Position numbers and translations under genes: made by a program
DNA from: Acidiphilium acidophilum
GTDB taxonomy: Bacteria; Pseudomonadota; Alphaproteobacteria; Acetobacterales; Acetobacteraceae
DNA: 64,000 nucleotides
Assembly: GCF_033842475.1 (NCBI RefSeq)
Contig: NZ_JAWXYB010000018.1
Coordinates: 3,575,653-3,639,652 of the forward strand
Direction of reading: 5' to 3'
The notes under the pieces: model-generated
What the model saw: the letters and a program-made list of their open reading frames with translations, nothing else
The model's database searches: none
Told to the model about the DNA's origin: nothing
Shown here: positions 35,556-44,273 of the stretch, piece after piece
Numbering within the stretch: the first letter of the stretch is position 1
How the letters are laid out: each line of letters opens with the position of its first letter

Positions 35556-36838
35556 CTCACTCATCCCCTCATTACGTAGCCGGCATGGAATTGCCGAATA
35601 TGCCGCTGCTGCGCAGCATTTCCGTGAACCGCCGCATCAGGGGCAGTAGCCGGTGCTTCGGCATGTTCGGGATCAATTCATAGAGCATGCACCCCTGACG
35701 GAACAACGAGTGTGAGCGGGTCTTCGAAGTGTTGGACTTGAGCTGTCGATCCATTCCCAGGCTCTCGCCTGCCGTCCCGAGCATGGTCAGCAGCGCCATC
35801 GCAAACGCGCTGATGAGCAGCAGCCGATCGCGCCGCTCTGGTTCGGCGATGCGGATCTCAGCCATCCCCATCCCAAAACGCAAATCCTTGACGTCCCTGA
35901 AGCTGGGTTCGATCGTCCAGCGCCGGGAATATTGCTTGATCAATGTCCCTGCAGACGCCACGGCGTCACTGCTCGCCAGGCACCACGGCTCCTTCATGTC
36001 ACGCGCATGTACGCACACCACGGCACCGACCTGATAGGCGTGCGAGGCGGTGACGCGCGCACCACGCAGTTTGCGCGCCCGGCCCGATTTGCCGACCCAG
36101 TCCGCCGCGGTTCGCGTCTCGCCTGCGGCATCGGTGACATGGATGTTGCCGCGGAAGCGAATGATATAGGCAAAGCCAAGCTCCGTAAGATACGCGAACA
36201 GCTTGTGGTCACCGAAGCCGCGGTCGGCCAGGATGGTCACGCGGCAGCCGGGCGGGACAACCTCCGACAGGCGGCGCAGGCAAGTATCCTCGATGGCGTT
36301 GCGCTGATCTTTCAATTCCTCTTTCCACATCGACAGCCACAACAGAGGCATCGCCCGGCCATGCTTGCTCACCAGGTTGAGCGCCAACGTTGCCTGATCG
36401 TCGCCGTCGAAATCCGTCCAGTCCATGGCAACGACGATGTCGGTCTGCGAACCCACCAGATGCGGTACCCAACGGGCGAAGCTTTCCCAGACGTCGATAC
36501 TCTCGTTACTGAGCATGCGATCAACCTGCTTGATCGCGTGCTTGGTCACCAGCCCGCGCGCCTGTGCCAACGCCTGACCGATCATCGCGACGGCGAGCGA
36601 CGCGCCGGTCATCACGCCCAGTGTCGCAGCAGACAGGGAGTCAACGCGTTTGGCGTGGAGATCGTGGGCATACAACTCGTCAATGAATGCGCGGATGTCC
36701 TTCAACCGCCCACCATCACGCTTTTTCGATGCTGCAATTCCCATGATCCACCCTCATCCATGCATTCCAACGCTTGGTAGAGAATCGCAGCGAATCGGCG
36801 CAATACCTGGACCTATGGAAAATGGGGGGATTCCTGAG
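35556..36838 (-). mobile_element. IS4-family element, copy 1 (1,283 bp)
   Basis: Ends CTCACTCATCCCC and CTCAGGAATCCCC as imperfect inverted repeats, flanked by 9-bp direct repeats GCTGATAGG (35547-35555 and 36839-36847). Same length as, and apparently identical to, the copy at 51254-52536 in opposite orientation, so recent. Interrupts the integrase-core transposase gene. Confidence 0.95.
35572..36744 (-). CDS. IS4-family transposase, copy 1
   Basis: 390 residues. DDE motifs: first Asp in VVAMDWTDFDGDD (about 106), second in TILADRGFGDHKLF (about 177) and the YREK-like segment YSRRWTIEPSFRDVKDLRFGMG (in parts, about 290) with the catalytic Glu. Complete and identical to the second copy, thus probably active. 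Confidence 0.95.
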   Translation of the reverse strand: MGIAASKKRDGGRLKDIRAFIDELYAHDLHAKRVDSLSAATLGVMTGASLAVAMIGQALAQARGLVTKHAIKQVDRMLSNESIDVWESFARWVPHLVGSQTDIVVAMDWTDFDGDDQATLALNLVSKHGRAMPLLWLSMWKEELKDQRNAIEDTCLRRLSEVVPPGCRVTILADRGFGDHKLFAYLTELGFAYIIRFRGNIHVTDAAGETRTAADWVGKSGRARKLRGARVTASHAYQVGAVVCVHARDMKEPWCLASSDAVASAGTLIKQYSRRWTIEPSFRDVKDLRFGMGMAEIRIAEPERRDRLLLISAFAMALLTMLGTAGESLGMDRQLKSNTSKTRSHSLFRQGCMLYELIPNMPKHRLLPLMRRFTEMLRSSGIFGNSMPAT

Positions 36839-37160
36839 GCTGATAGGGTGTTGCCGGCGCGTGATAGCGCTTGCGCACCTTGGCTCCTTCCCGAAATTTC
36901 TCCGCCAGTTTGAAAGAAGGTTGAAAGTAGTTCACAAATAAACGTACTGAACGATACAATGTCGCCAACGCGGTCGCCGCTTCAAATCCTTCGTACCGCC
37001 GATATCCTACAATACGGCGAACCACCGCTCCATTTTTCTGCTCCACCCACGCCTGATCATTTTTGCGGTATGGCCGACAGCGCGTGAATGCGACCCCATT
37101 CGCTAGGCAATAATCACGCACCGTCTCATTCATAAAGACGCTGTCGTTATCAGTATCAAA

Positions 37161-39088
37161 CCCAACTTCGACACTTTGCCCTTCACGCGCGTGAAAAAGT
37201 CGCAGAATTCCACGAGTTTTTGAACGGCCATACGAAATGTGGTGCTAAATACGTGAGGTTGGCAGGAATAGATTGATGACTTTTACTTGACTCATGCCGA
37301 TTCGGCATGGTGCTCTGCCTTATCGCAGGTCAGCAGCCATGTTCGTCCGTGTCAAGAAGATCGGTCAGTACGAGTATCTCTACCTTGTCCAGAACGTCCG
37401 CGAGGGTGGTCGCCACGTTCAGAAGGTCATCAGCACGCTTGGTCGGCGCGACGATGTCGAAAACTCTGGCTTGCTCGATGGCCTGATCGCGTCGGCCGCC
37501 AGACATTCGCGGCGGTCGATCGTGCTGTCGCGGTTCTACCGGGGCGAATTGGCAGAACTGCGACGACGCAGTATCGGCCCCGATCTGGTGTTCGGCCGAC
37601 TTTGGCAGGAAACGGGGTGTGCCGGGAGTCTACGCCAGCACCTCGCTGATCGGCATTTCGGCTTTGATGTCGAGCGCGCAGTCTATCTCACCGTCCTGCA
37701 TCGGCTGATGGTATCGGGATCCGACCGCCGTGCCGCGTCATGGCGGGAAACCATCGAGGTGCCCGGCGCAGACGGGATCACCCTCGATCACGCCTACAAG
37801 GCGATGGCCTGGCTCGGTGAGCCGATCGCCCCGGTCACACCGGATGATGCCCGGGAGAGATACCAGGCGGAGGTGATCGAGGAGGCGCTGTACGCACATC
37901 GACGAGCGTTGTTCGGCGCGGCGGTCGTCGCATTCTTCGACACCACCTCGCTGTATTTCGAAGGGCGTGGTGGTGCGACACTCGGGCAACGCGGTCACTC
38001 GAAGGATTATCGCCCGCAACTCAATCAGGTCGTGCTGGGGATCGTGCTCGACGAGAACGATCGGCCGATCACCTCGTTCCTGTGGCCAGGCAACACGACC
38101 GATGTCACCACGCTGATCCCCGTGGTCGAACGGCTGCGATCGCGCTTCGGCATCAACCGCGCCTGCGTCGTCGCGGATCGCGGCATGATCAGCGCGGCGA
38201 CGATCGCCCAACTCGAGGCGCAGGGTATCGACTACATCCTCGGGGCCCGCGAACGGTCCAGCAAGGAGATCCGCGAGACGGTTCTGAAGGATGACGGGGT
38301 CAGCGTGCCGCTGATCATCCCGCGTCAGAAAGGGGTAACCGAATTGGCCGTGAAGGAGGTGAAGATCGCCGGTCGCCGCTACATCGTCTGCCGCAATCCC
38401 GAGGAGGCGCGCAAAGATGCTGAAACACGCGCCAAGCTGCTGAGCGCTCTCAGCCGCAAATTATCCCAGGGTGACAAGGCCCTCGTCGGCAACAGCGGGT
38501 ATCGGCGGTTCCTTGTCGCTCCCGACGGCGCCGGCTTTGCCATCGATCCGGCAAAGGTCGAGGCAGACGCTGCCTTCGACGGGCTGTTCGTGCTGAGAAC
38601 CAACATGAAGCTCTCGCCGCTCGCGGTGGTCCTGCGTTATCGCCAGCTCCTCTCGGTCGAGCAAAGCTTCCTAGCCAGCAAGACCTTGATGGCTACCCGC
38701 CCGGTTTACCACCGCACCGACGCTGCGATCCGCGGGCATATTTTCTGCACGTTTCTCGCCCTCATTCTCCGGCATGAACTGCTTGCGCGTCTCGCGACCC
38801 GCAAAGACCCCATGCCAGAATGGCAGCAGATCATCGATGACCTCGCCGATCTCAGCGTCGTCGACGTCGAACAGGACGGTCGTAGAGCCCGGCTTCGAAC
38901 CGCCCCACGCGCCAGCATCGATCCCGTCTGCCGTGCCGTCGGGTTGAGCCTGCCACCCGTATTCCAGGAGATGACATCATCCAAATCACGTGAACCCGCC
39001 ACCTGAATTCCTGTGGTGCCTAAAACTCAAAACGGCCTCTATCCCGTTGTAATCCAACTTTATTTTTTTCGTCACTGTGGAAGTTGGG
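37161..39088 (+). mobile_element. IS1634-family element (1,928 bp)
   Basis: Inverted ends CCCAACTTC / GAAGTTGGG, flanked by 5-bp duplications TCAAA (37156-37160 and 39089-39093). Carries one transposase gene. It splits the integrase-core transposase gene inside its second catalytic motif (GF|DTDND), and removal restores the frame. Confidence 0.92.
37339..39006 (+). CDS. IS1634-family transposase
   Basis: 555 residues from the ATG at 37339. DDE-type with AFFDTTSLYFEG (about 207) and VADRGMISAATIAQLE (about 278). The C-terminal YRQLLSVEQSFLASKTLMATRPVYH region has the catalytic Glu (about 435), and IRGHIFCTFLALIL is the family signature. Full length and apparently intact. Confidence 0.93.
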   Translation: MFVRVKKIGQYEYLYLVQNVREGGRHVQKVISTLGRRDDVENSGLLDGLIASAARHSRRSIVLSRFYRGELAELRRRSIGPDLVFGRLWQETGCAGSLRQHLADRHFGFDVERAVYLTVLHRLMVSGSDRRAASWRETIEVPGADGITLDHAYKAMAWLGEPIAPVTPDDARERYQAEVIEEALYAHRRALFGAAVVAFFDTTSLYFEGRGGATLGQRGHSKDYRPQLNQVVLGIVLDENDRPITSFLWPGNTTDVTTLIPVVERLRSRFGINRACVVADRGMISAATIAQLEAQGIDYILGARERSSKEIRETVLKDDGVSVPLIIPRQKGVTELAVKEVKIAGRRYIVCRNPEEARKDAETRAKLLSALSRKLSQGDKALVGNSGYRRFLVAPDGAGFAIDPAKVEADAAFDGLFVLRTNMKLSPLAVVLRYRQLLSVEQSFLASKTLMATRPVYHRTDAAIRGHIFCTFLALILRHELLARLATRKDPMPEWQQIIDDLADLSVVDVEQDGRRARLRTAPRASIDPVCRAVGLSLPPVFQEMTSSKSREPAT

Positions 39089-39864
39089 TCAAAACCAAGA
39101 AGGGGAAATGGCATTCGGCGACGAACCTCACCAAGAACCTCCGTCAGAATTTGCTGCTCGCGCATCAATAACGGAGCGCATTCCGTCCAACCCGTGGCAA
39201 TATCGGTCAACGTCAACGTTTGGACAAAGCTGCCCTTTGCCGACGGCCCGCTGTGCGCGACCAGATCCGCTTCCATAAAGCCGGGTACCGGATCCCCCCA
39301 ATCAGAAAAGGTGCGAACCGGTATGCTCCGGCGAATCGCCGACGACGGGGCTGCGCGACGTCGATGCCGCCCGCCCGCTGCGGCCCTCATCGCGTACAGA
39401 GCCCGGTCAATCGTCGCGGCACTCATCTTCAACAAGTTCGCCCGCACCTCCGGTGCCAGACGTAAATGTCCGTGACGTTCCATCGACTCAACGAGGATCG
39501 GGATCAACGGCCGCAGACGCTTGCCACAGATCCGGTCGGACGACTCCCAGATCAAAATCAGTGCTTGACGAGCCGCCTCATCATAGACCCGCCGCTCCGG
39601 GCGGGGACCAGACCGGCGATCAGGACGGCCGCCACGGAGAACACGCATCGCATGTTTGCGATGAAAACCCGTCACCTCAACAAACTCATCCAAAATCCGC
39701 CCTCGTTCCCAGCGGTCGCTCCGAGCATATCGCTCACTGAGCACCGCCACCAACTCGTCCCGCGTCCCCATACTGACCCTCCTCATCGCCAGCCCCCATA
39801 AAATACCCAAAATCGGGAGCATTTATGTGAGGCAACAGGTCACGCCTCGGGAGCATTTCAGGCG

Positions 39865-40197
39865 AGGCAATGCGCCAATCTCGTCATTTGGCCAAATCTC
39901 TACGAAAAACAGCGGCGTATCATTCTGTCGTCTGGCATGATCGCGGTTTACGGTCAGGTCCAGCGGGAGGGTGAGGTCGTCCATCTCGTTGCCCATCGCG
40001 TGGCCGATATGTCGACCGCTCTCGCGAGCATCGGCGGTCGCGACGCGGTATTTCCGATATCGCGCGGACACGGGGATGGTGCAAAATCCGGTGGAGGCTC
40101 CGATCCGCGCGAGACTCTCGGTCGGGCCCCACGGGATATCTTTGTTCCGGATCAGCATATCGATGGGATCAAGGTGAAGACGAGGGATTTCCGGTGA
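39865..40197 (+). pseudogene. dnaE2: 3' fragment of error-prone DNA polymerase gene
   Basis: The frame encodes ANLVIWPNLYEKQRR, VQREGEVVHLVAHRV and the terminal HIDGIKVKTRDFR, matching the last 110 residues of DnaE2 (ImuC). The rest is missing; the integrase-type element ends directly at its left edge. In alphaproteobacteria dnaE2 belongs to the imuA-imuB-dnaE2 mutagenesis cassette. Bases 40198-40528 hold no gene that I can support. Confidence 0.85.
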
Positions 40198-40528
40198 GTG
40201 GGCACGGTGTTTGTGCCCAACAATCGGACCGACGGAGGAAACTGGCTACGCCTGCGGCACCTGAACCGACCGGTGTGATTCCTGATAGGATTAGGTGTGA
40301 CAGCGCTCGACTGTAACGGCACGGTAGGCAAATTCAGCAGCCCGTTAAGGAAACCAGGAGAAAAAGCGACCTTCGCCTGATGGCTTGATCTGGCCGAAGT
40401 TCGCCGGGAGGCAACAGTCGGCTTCTGAGGAGCGATCGGGAGAAGCTGACCCTCCTCCCGCACCCCGCCGCCACGACCAGTTTACGCCACCTGTCGGCCA
40501 TTCAGCCACCAGACTTCGCTTCCGCGCT

Positions 40529-41263
40529 TTACGGTGCGATCTGCTTGACCGGGCGCACGAGAATCTCCTCAACCAGGACACGCGGATGTTGTGCGAAGGA
40601 ATAGATGAGTGCCTGCGCCACATCCTCTGCGGTAAGCGCATCGACAGTCGCGCGGCGTTCGCGCATCGCCTCTTCAGAAACGTTGTGGCCCCATTCGGTC
40701 CAGACCGCACCCGGCTCGATCACCGAAACGCGGATGCCGTCCGGCCCGAGTTCCTTGCGCAGGGCATCATGGAAGCCGACCACCGCGAACTCGGTGGCGT
40801 TGTAGACCGACCATCCCGCAATTCCGTAGCGCCCGCCCACGCTCGATACGGACGAGATCATGGCGCCCGGCCGTCCGCGCAGCAGCGGGATTGCGGCCTA
40901 GCTACAATAGAGGACGCCATAGAGGTTGGCGTCGATCTGGGTCTTCCAATCCTCAGGCTTGGAGTCCGCAAACGGACCGTTCACGCCCATCCCAGCATTG
41001 TTGAACAGCAGGTCGAGCCCGCCGAACCGCTCGCGTACCGCGTCGAACAATGCGGTCACTTCGCCGGGATCTCCAACATCGCAACCGATGGCTGTGGCGG
41101 AGTCGCCCAGTTCCTCGACCAGCGCATCCATGCGCTCTTTGCGGCGTGCAGCGAGTACCACCTTCGCGCCCTCTTCCACCAGAAGGCGGGCAGCAGCCTC
41201 GCCGATCCCGCTGGAGGCGCCGGTGATGACCGCCACCTTCCCGGTTAGATCCTGCATCTGCAT
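40529..41263 (-). pseudogene. SDR oxidoreductase gene with one in-frame stop
   Basis: A single frame from 41263 to 40529 encodes a normal 240-odd residue SDR: TGASSGIG (14-21), NNAG (about 88), SSVSSVGGRYG and YNATEFAV (catalytic Ser and Tyr; the Lys position is Glu). It is interrupted only by a TAG after LYGVLYCS (residue 121), where relatives have Gln (CAG). One C-to-T change would explain it. YxxxE instead of YxxxK is a further defect. Confidence 0.85.
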
Positions 41264-41823
41264 GTGACTTGAACTCCATTAGAGAAGAATGTCGCGGTCG
41301 CGTGACGGGACCGTGGGACGAGGGTGGGCACGCGCTCGGGTGGGTGCGACCACCTCCGACTCGCTAGATGCCAGCCGGCCTGGCTTGGCAGCCGTGATCC
41401 GGACAGGGACGGACTTTGCCGTTGGCGTGTTGGCGGCCATTGACCGTGAGCATGTCCCTCGTCCGGTCGCGCAGAGGCATTGGTATAGTGCATGCGCGAG
41501 GCGCGCAACCGAACGACGGCGGCAGGTGTTCCCGGACAATCGGTCCTCCTGTCCGGAGATTGCCACCAGCATCTCGGGTGGAACCGATTGATCGGCCCTA
41601 CTTGGAGCTCAATCTGAACGAACGGCTGCCCCCGAGTGGCGTAACAGAGACTAGGAACGACAGCCATGAAGCGTAAAGCTGTCGCCGAAGTTCGCCGCCA
41701 GGTGGGCTCTTTTACGGTGGCACCATAGCAGCATTTTGGTTGGCGGGATAAGCGCATTGTACGCAAGCAATGACGAATTGCTATAAACCAATCTCCACTG
41801 CGCACCATTGACGGTTTTCATTA

Positions 41824-41940
41824 GCTCTTAAGGGTATATTATAGGCCTTAATACGCTCTCAAGGGCATAGTTCTTGCACTTCAACTCAATTTCTTATAAG
41901 CTCTCAAGAGCCTATTAAACTGCATAATGTGCCCTTGAGG
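41824..41940. promoter_or_regulatory. Four operator-like repeats GCTCTYAAGRGC in the hipB promoter
   Basis: Near-palindromic 12-mers at 41824 (GCTCTTAAGGG), 41855 (GCTCTCAAGGGC), 41900 (GCTCTCAAGAGC) and 41931 (GCCCTTGAGG, reversed). Spacings are 31, 45 and 31 bp. The last one directly precedes the hipB ATG. A repeated operator array is what autoregulated HipB-type antitoxins use. The preceding stretch 41264-41823 has no supported gene. Confidence 0.75.
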
Positions 41941-41944
41941 AAGT

Positions 41945-42364
41945 ATGACCACTCGCAACCCACTTCTGGCGTCTCCGCCCTTTGCCGTGGAGGATTCCCT
42001 CGTGCGCCTCGGGCAGCGCCTACGCACGGCTAGGCTCCGCCGTAACCTCACCGTTGCCGGAGTCGGCAAGAAGATCGGCGCGGGCTCGCGCGCCGTTGGC
42101 GACGCCGAAAAGGGCAAGCCCTCGACGAGCGTCGCCGTCTATGCCGCGCTGCTTTGGGCGTTCGATTTGATCCAAGATCTAGATGCCGTTGCTGACCCTT
42201 CGCACGACGCCGAAGGAATCGCGTTGGCGAAGCATCAAACGCGCATTCGCGCCCGCCAAACAGGCGGACTCGACAATGACTTCTTGAGCAGGATCACGTT
42301 GTTTGATGGTCCTCCGGTCGCGAAATCTTATGGACTTCCGGGTTCCACTTCCCGTGTTCTGTAG
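41945..42364 (+). CDS. hipB: HipB-like antitoxin, 3' end altered by transposon insertion
   Basis: The native part is residues 1-114, ending GGLDNDF, with a Cro/C1-type helix-turn-helix at about 20-75 (LGQRLRTARLRRNLTVAGVGKKIGAG). Its stop codon was the TGA of ACTTCTGA, overlapping the hipA start. The transposon after 42284 removes it, so the current frame runs 25 codons into the element (LSRITLFDGPPVA...). HipB binds and neutralises HipA and represses the operon. Whether the extended protein still does so is unknown; the operator array is intact. Confidence 0.85.
   Translation: MTTRNPLLASPPFAVEDSLVRLGQRLRTARLRRNLTVAGVGKKIGAGSRAVGDAEKGKPSTSVAVYAALLWAFDLIQDLDAVADPSHDAEGIALAKHQTRIRARQTGGLDNDFLSRITLFDGPPVAKSYGLPGSTSRVL
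42279..42284. repeat. Target-site duplication ACTTCT, left
   Basis: Matches 47160-47165. Lies in the last codons of hipB and first codons of hipA. Mu/Tn7-type elements normally make 5 bp, so one base may be chance. Confidence 0.8.
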
Positions 42365-42477
42365 GGGGGCCGGGAAGCGGGAAGCGGAAGTATGCATTGG
42401 TGATGCGGGGCCTGGTTGGCGCGGTGGTTGAGGTTTGCCGTGCCTTAATCGCGGTTGATGCCCTGGCGGGACTGGGG

Positions 42478-43431
42478 TCAGTTTTTGGTGAGGCGGTATC
42501 CGTCGGGGGATTTGATGACGCAGCCGTTGTCGATCATCGCGGTGAGGCGCTGATAGAGGGTGGCGGCGCGGATGCGGCAGCGGGCGCGGAGATCGGTGAA
42601 CGGCTGGGGCTGGCCGGTTTCGGCGAGGGCGGCGGTGATGCGATCGTCGAGGGATTTTGGTGTGGCATTGTCGGGTGATGGTTCGCTCGCGTGAATGGGT
42701 TCGAGTGCCAAGGCAGTCTCGTGCTGGTTCAGTTCGAGTGTGATGCTGGGCATGGCGGGCGCGGCGCGATGCTCTGGGGTGAGGATGATGCGATCGTCGC
42801 CATCGCGGCGGAGATAGAGGTTGGAATCGCCCCAGGCGTGGAACTCGGATGATCCGCGCAGGGCCTGACCGGCGCGGAGTGTCCCGGCGCCTTTTTTTGC
42901 ATGGTGGACGACAGCGACGGCGATAGCATGGTGCCGCTGCATGTCGCGCAGGAAGGCGAGCAGGGGTGCGACTTCGCCGCTGACGTTCTCATCGATGCGG
43001 TGCAGGCGCACGAACGGATCGAGCACGAGGAGCCGCGGTTTCAGCCTGGCGATGGTGTCGGCGAGACGCGCGCGGTCGTCTTCGAGATCGAGGCGCAGGC
43101 TGGGTGCGGTGATCACCTGAACATCGAGTGCGGCGAGTTGGGTACCGGCGGCCGCACAGATGCTTTCGAGGCGCTGGCGGACAATGTGAAGCGCGTCCTC
43201 GGCGGGGTAGAGCAGGACGCGGCCGGGGCGTGTCACGGCGAAGCGGCGCAGACAAGGGACGCCCGCGGCGACGGCGACGGCCAGATCGAGGGCGAGGAAA
43301 GATTTGCAGCATTTGGGTTCCCCGCCGATGATGCCGACGGCTTCTTCGGCCCACAGTCCCTCGACGAGCCAGCGGTGCTGCTCGGGGCGGTCGGTGAGGT
43401 GGTAGGCTGGCTGGACCGGAAGCGGGGTCAT
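42478..43431 (-). CDS. RepA-like AAA (RecA-fold) ATPase of the transposon
   Basis: 317 residues. Walker A GGEPKCCKSFLALDLAVAVAAG (split; about 36-57) is the form found in RepA-type hexameric helicases and their relatives. Walker B is RLLVLDPFVRLHRIDE (about 135), and AVAVVHHAKKGAGTLRAGQALRGSSEF (in parts, about 170) is the next conserved block. The C-terminal 60 residues look like a winged helix (PQPFTDLRARCRIRAATLYQRL). It is the last gene of the transposition operon, overlapping the preceding ATPase by ATGA. It could unwind DNA or remodel the transpososome; no precedent that I can name with certainty. Confidence 0.82.
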   Translation of the reverse strand: MTPLPVQPAYHLTDRPEQHRWLVEGLWAEEAVGIIGGEPKCCKSFLALDLAVAVAAGVPCLRRFAVTRPGRVLLYPAEDALHIVRQRLESICAAAGTQLAALDVQVITAPSLRLDLEDDRARLADTIARLKPRLLVLDPFVRLHRIDENVSGEVAPLLAFLRDMQRHHAIAVAVVHHAKKGAGTLRAGQALRGSSEFHAWGDSNLYLRRDGDDRIILTPEHRAAPAMPSITLELNQHETALALEPIHASEPSPDNATPKSLDDRITAALAETGQPQPFTDLRARCRIRAATLYQRLTAMIDNGCVIKSPDGYRLTKN

Positions 43432-44273
43432 CGCCGTTGGCGGGCGGTCGCCTTGGTTGTGTTTGGCGTGGGTATGGCGAAGGTTTCGAAGAACAGCGTC
43501 TCGTCGATCTGACGCGCCTCGCGCTGTGCAGCGGCGTCCAGCAGGTCGGCCGCCATGATCATCAGGGTTCGTAGATTGCCTTGGGCGTGATCGCAGATCG
43601 TCGCGATCACTTCCGGGGTCATCAGGGTGGGGGCGCCGGCCTGGCGGATGGCAAGCTGCAGGGTCTCCTGCAGATCCTGGGGGGTGGCGCGTTCGATTGC
43701 CAGGCGGACACGCATGCGGCTGGCGAGAGGGAGGAACTCCTCGGAGCGCAGGCGTTCGGCGAGCCGTCCGTCGCCGGCCAGGACGATGGTCAGGAGGATG
43801 TGGGAATCGAGGTCAGCTGAGGCGAGGAGGCGGAGTTCAGCGAGGACGGCGGGCTGCATCTCCTGGGCTTCATCGACCAGCAGTACCGGCCTGGAGAGGG
43901 TCGTCTGGATATGAGCCTGCCAGCGTTGGCGCAGGATTTTAGCGCCACCCCAGCGATTATGCGGGCGCAACTCGACGCCGAACAACTCGCCCATCTCGCG
44001 GTAGAAATCGGCGATGTTGGCCTGAGGCCGGCTGATCACGCCGACGGTCACGTCGCGCAATGTTGCCAGCGACGCGGCCAGGATCCGCAAGGCGGCCGAT
44101 TTGCCGGAACCCGGCGCACCGGTGACCAGGGCGAAGCCGCCTTCGCCGGCAAGATGCTGGACGCGCCAACAGAACGACTCCAGACGAGGCGAGACATGCA
44201 GAGCCTCGGTCGGCACGTTGGGCGTGAACGGGTTCCACTTGAGACCGTACAGTGCGAGCAGTTTGTTGTTCAC
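43428..44273 (-). CDS. ExeA/TnsC/MuB-like AAA+ ATPase of the transposon
   Basis: 281 residues. Walker A TGAPGSGKSAALR (about 51-63), Walker B VLLVDEAQEM (about 134) and sensor-1-like LTIVLAGDGRLAERL (about 162), as in ExeA/TniB proteins. Start LLALYGLKWNPFTP is the typical ExeA-family N-terminus. It should bind target DNA and stimulate the transposase, as MuB, TnsC and TniB do. It overlaps tnpA by four bases (44270-44273). Confidence 0.88.
   Translation of the reverse strand: MNNKLLALYGLKWNPFTPNVPTEALHVSPRLESFCWRVQHLAGEGGFALVTGAPGSGKSAALRILAASLATLRDVTVGVISRPQANIADFYREMGELFGVELRPHNRWGGAKILRQRWQAHIQTTLSRPVLLVDEAQEMQPAVLAELRLLASADLDSHILLTIVLAGDGRLAERLRSEEFLPLASRMRVRLAIERATPQDLQETLQLAIRQAGAPTLMTPEVIATICDHAQGNLRTLMIMAADLLDAAAQREARQIDETLFFETFAIPTPNTTKATARQRR

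Larger units (their letters stand above)
35020..39786 (-). pseudogene. Integrase-core transposase (513 residues when reassembled), split by two IS elements
   Basis: Three minus-strand pieces join in frame when 37161-39088 plus one TCAAA and 35556-36838 plus one 9-bp repeat are removed: 39786-39094, 37160-36848 and 35555-35020. The 1,542 bp are 514 codons. The HTH N-terminus reads RYARSDRWERGRILDEF. DDE residues lie in EADLVAHSG, GFDTDNDSVF and QAWVEQKNG. The C-terminal helical part ends with LQRRLKDWRRDAARRLVF. Two direct repeats (GGGAGCATTT...GAGGCAA) at 39815-39838 and 39850-39870 look like its terminal sequence. The family is IS481-like or ISNCY; not certain. Its insertion cut dnaE2. Confidence 0.85.

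Noticed and set aside
35932..36780. 282-residue plus-strand frame and its repeat at 51312-52160
   Set aside because: Antisense shadow of IS4 transposase in both copies.
41264..41823. Possible small genes upstream of hipB
   Set aside because: Frames lack ribosome sites and recognisable motifs; treated as non-coding.
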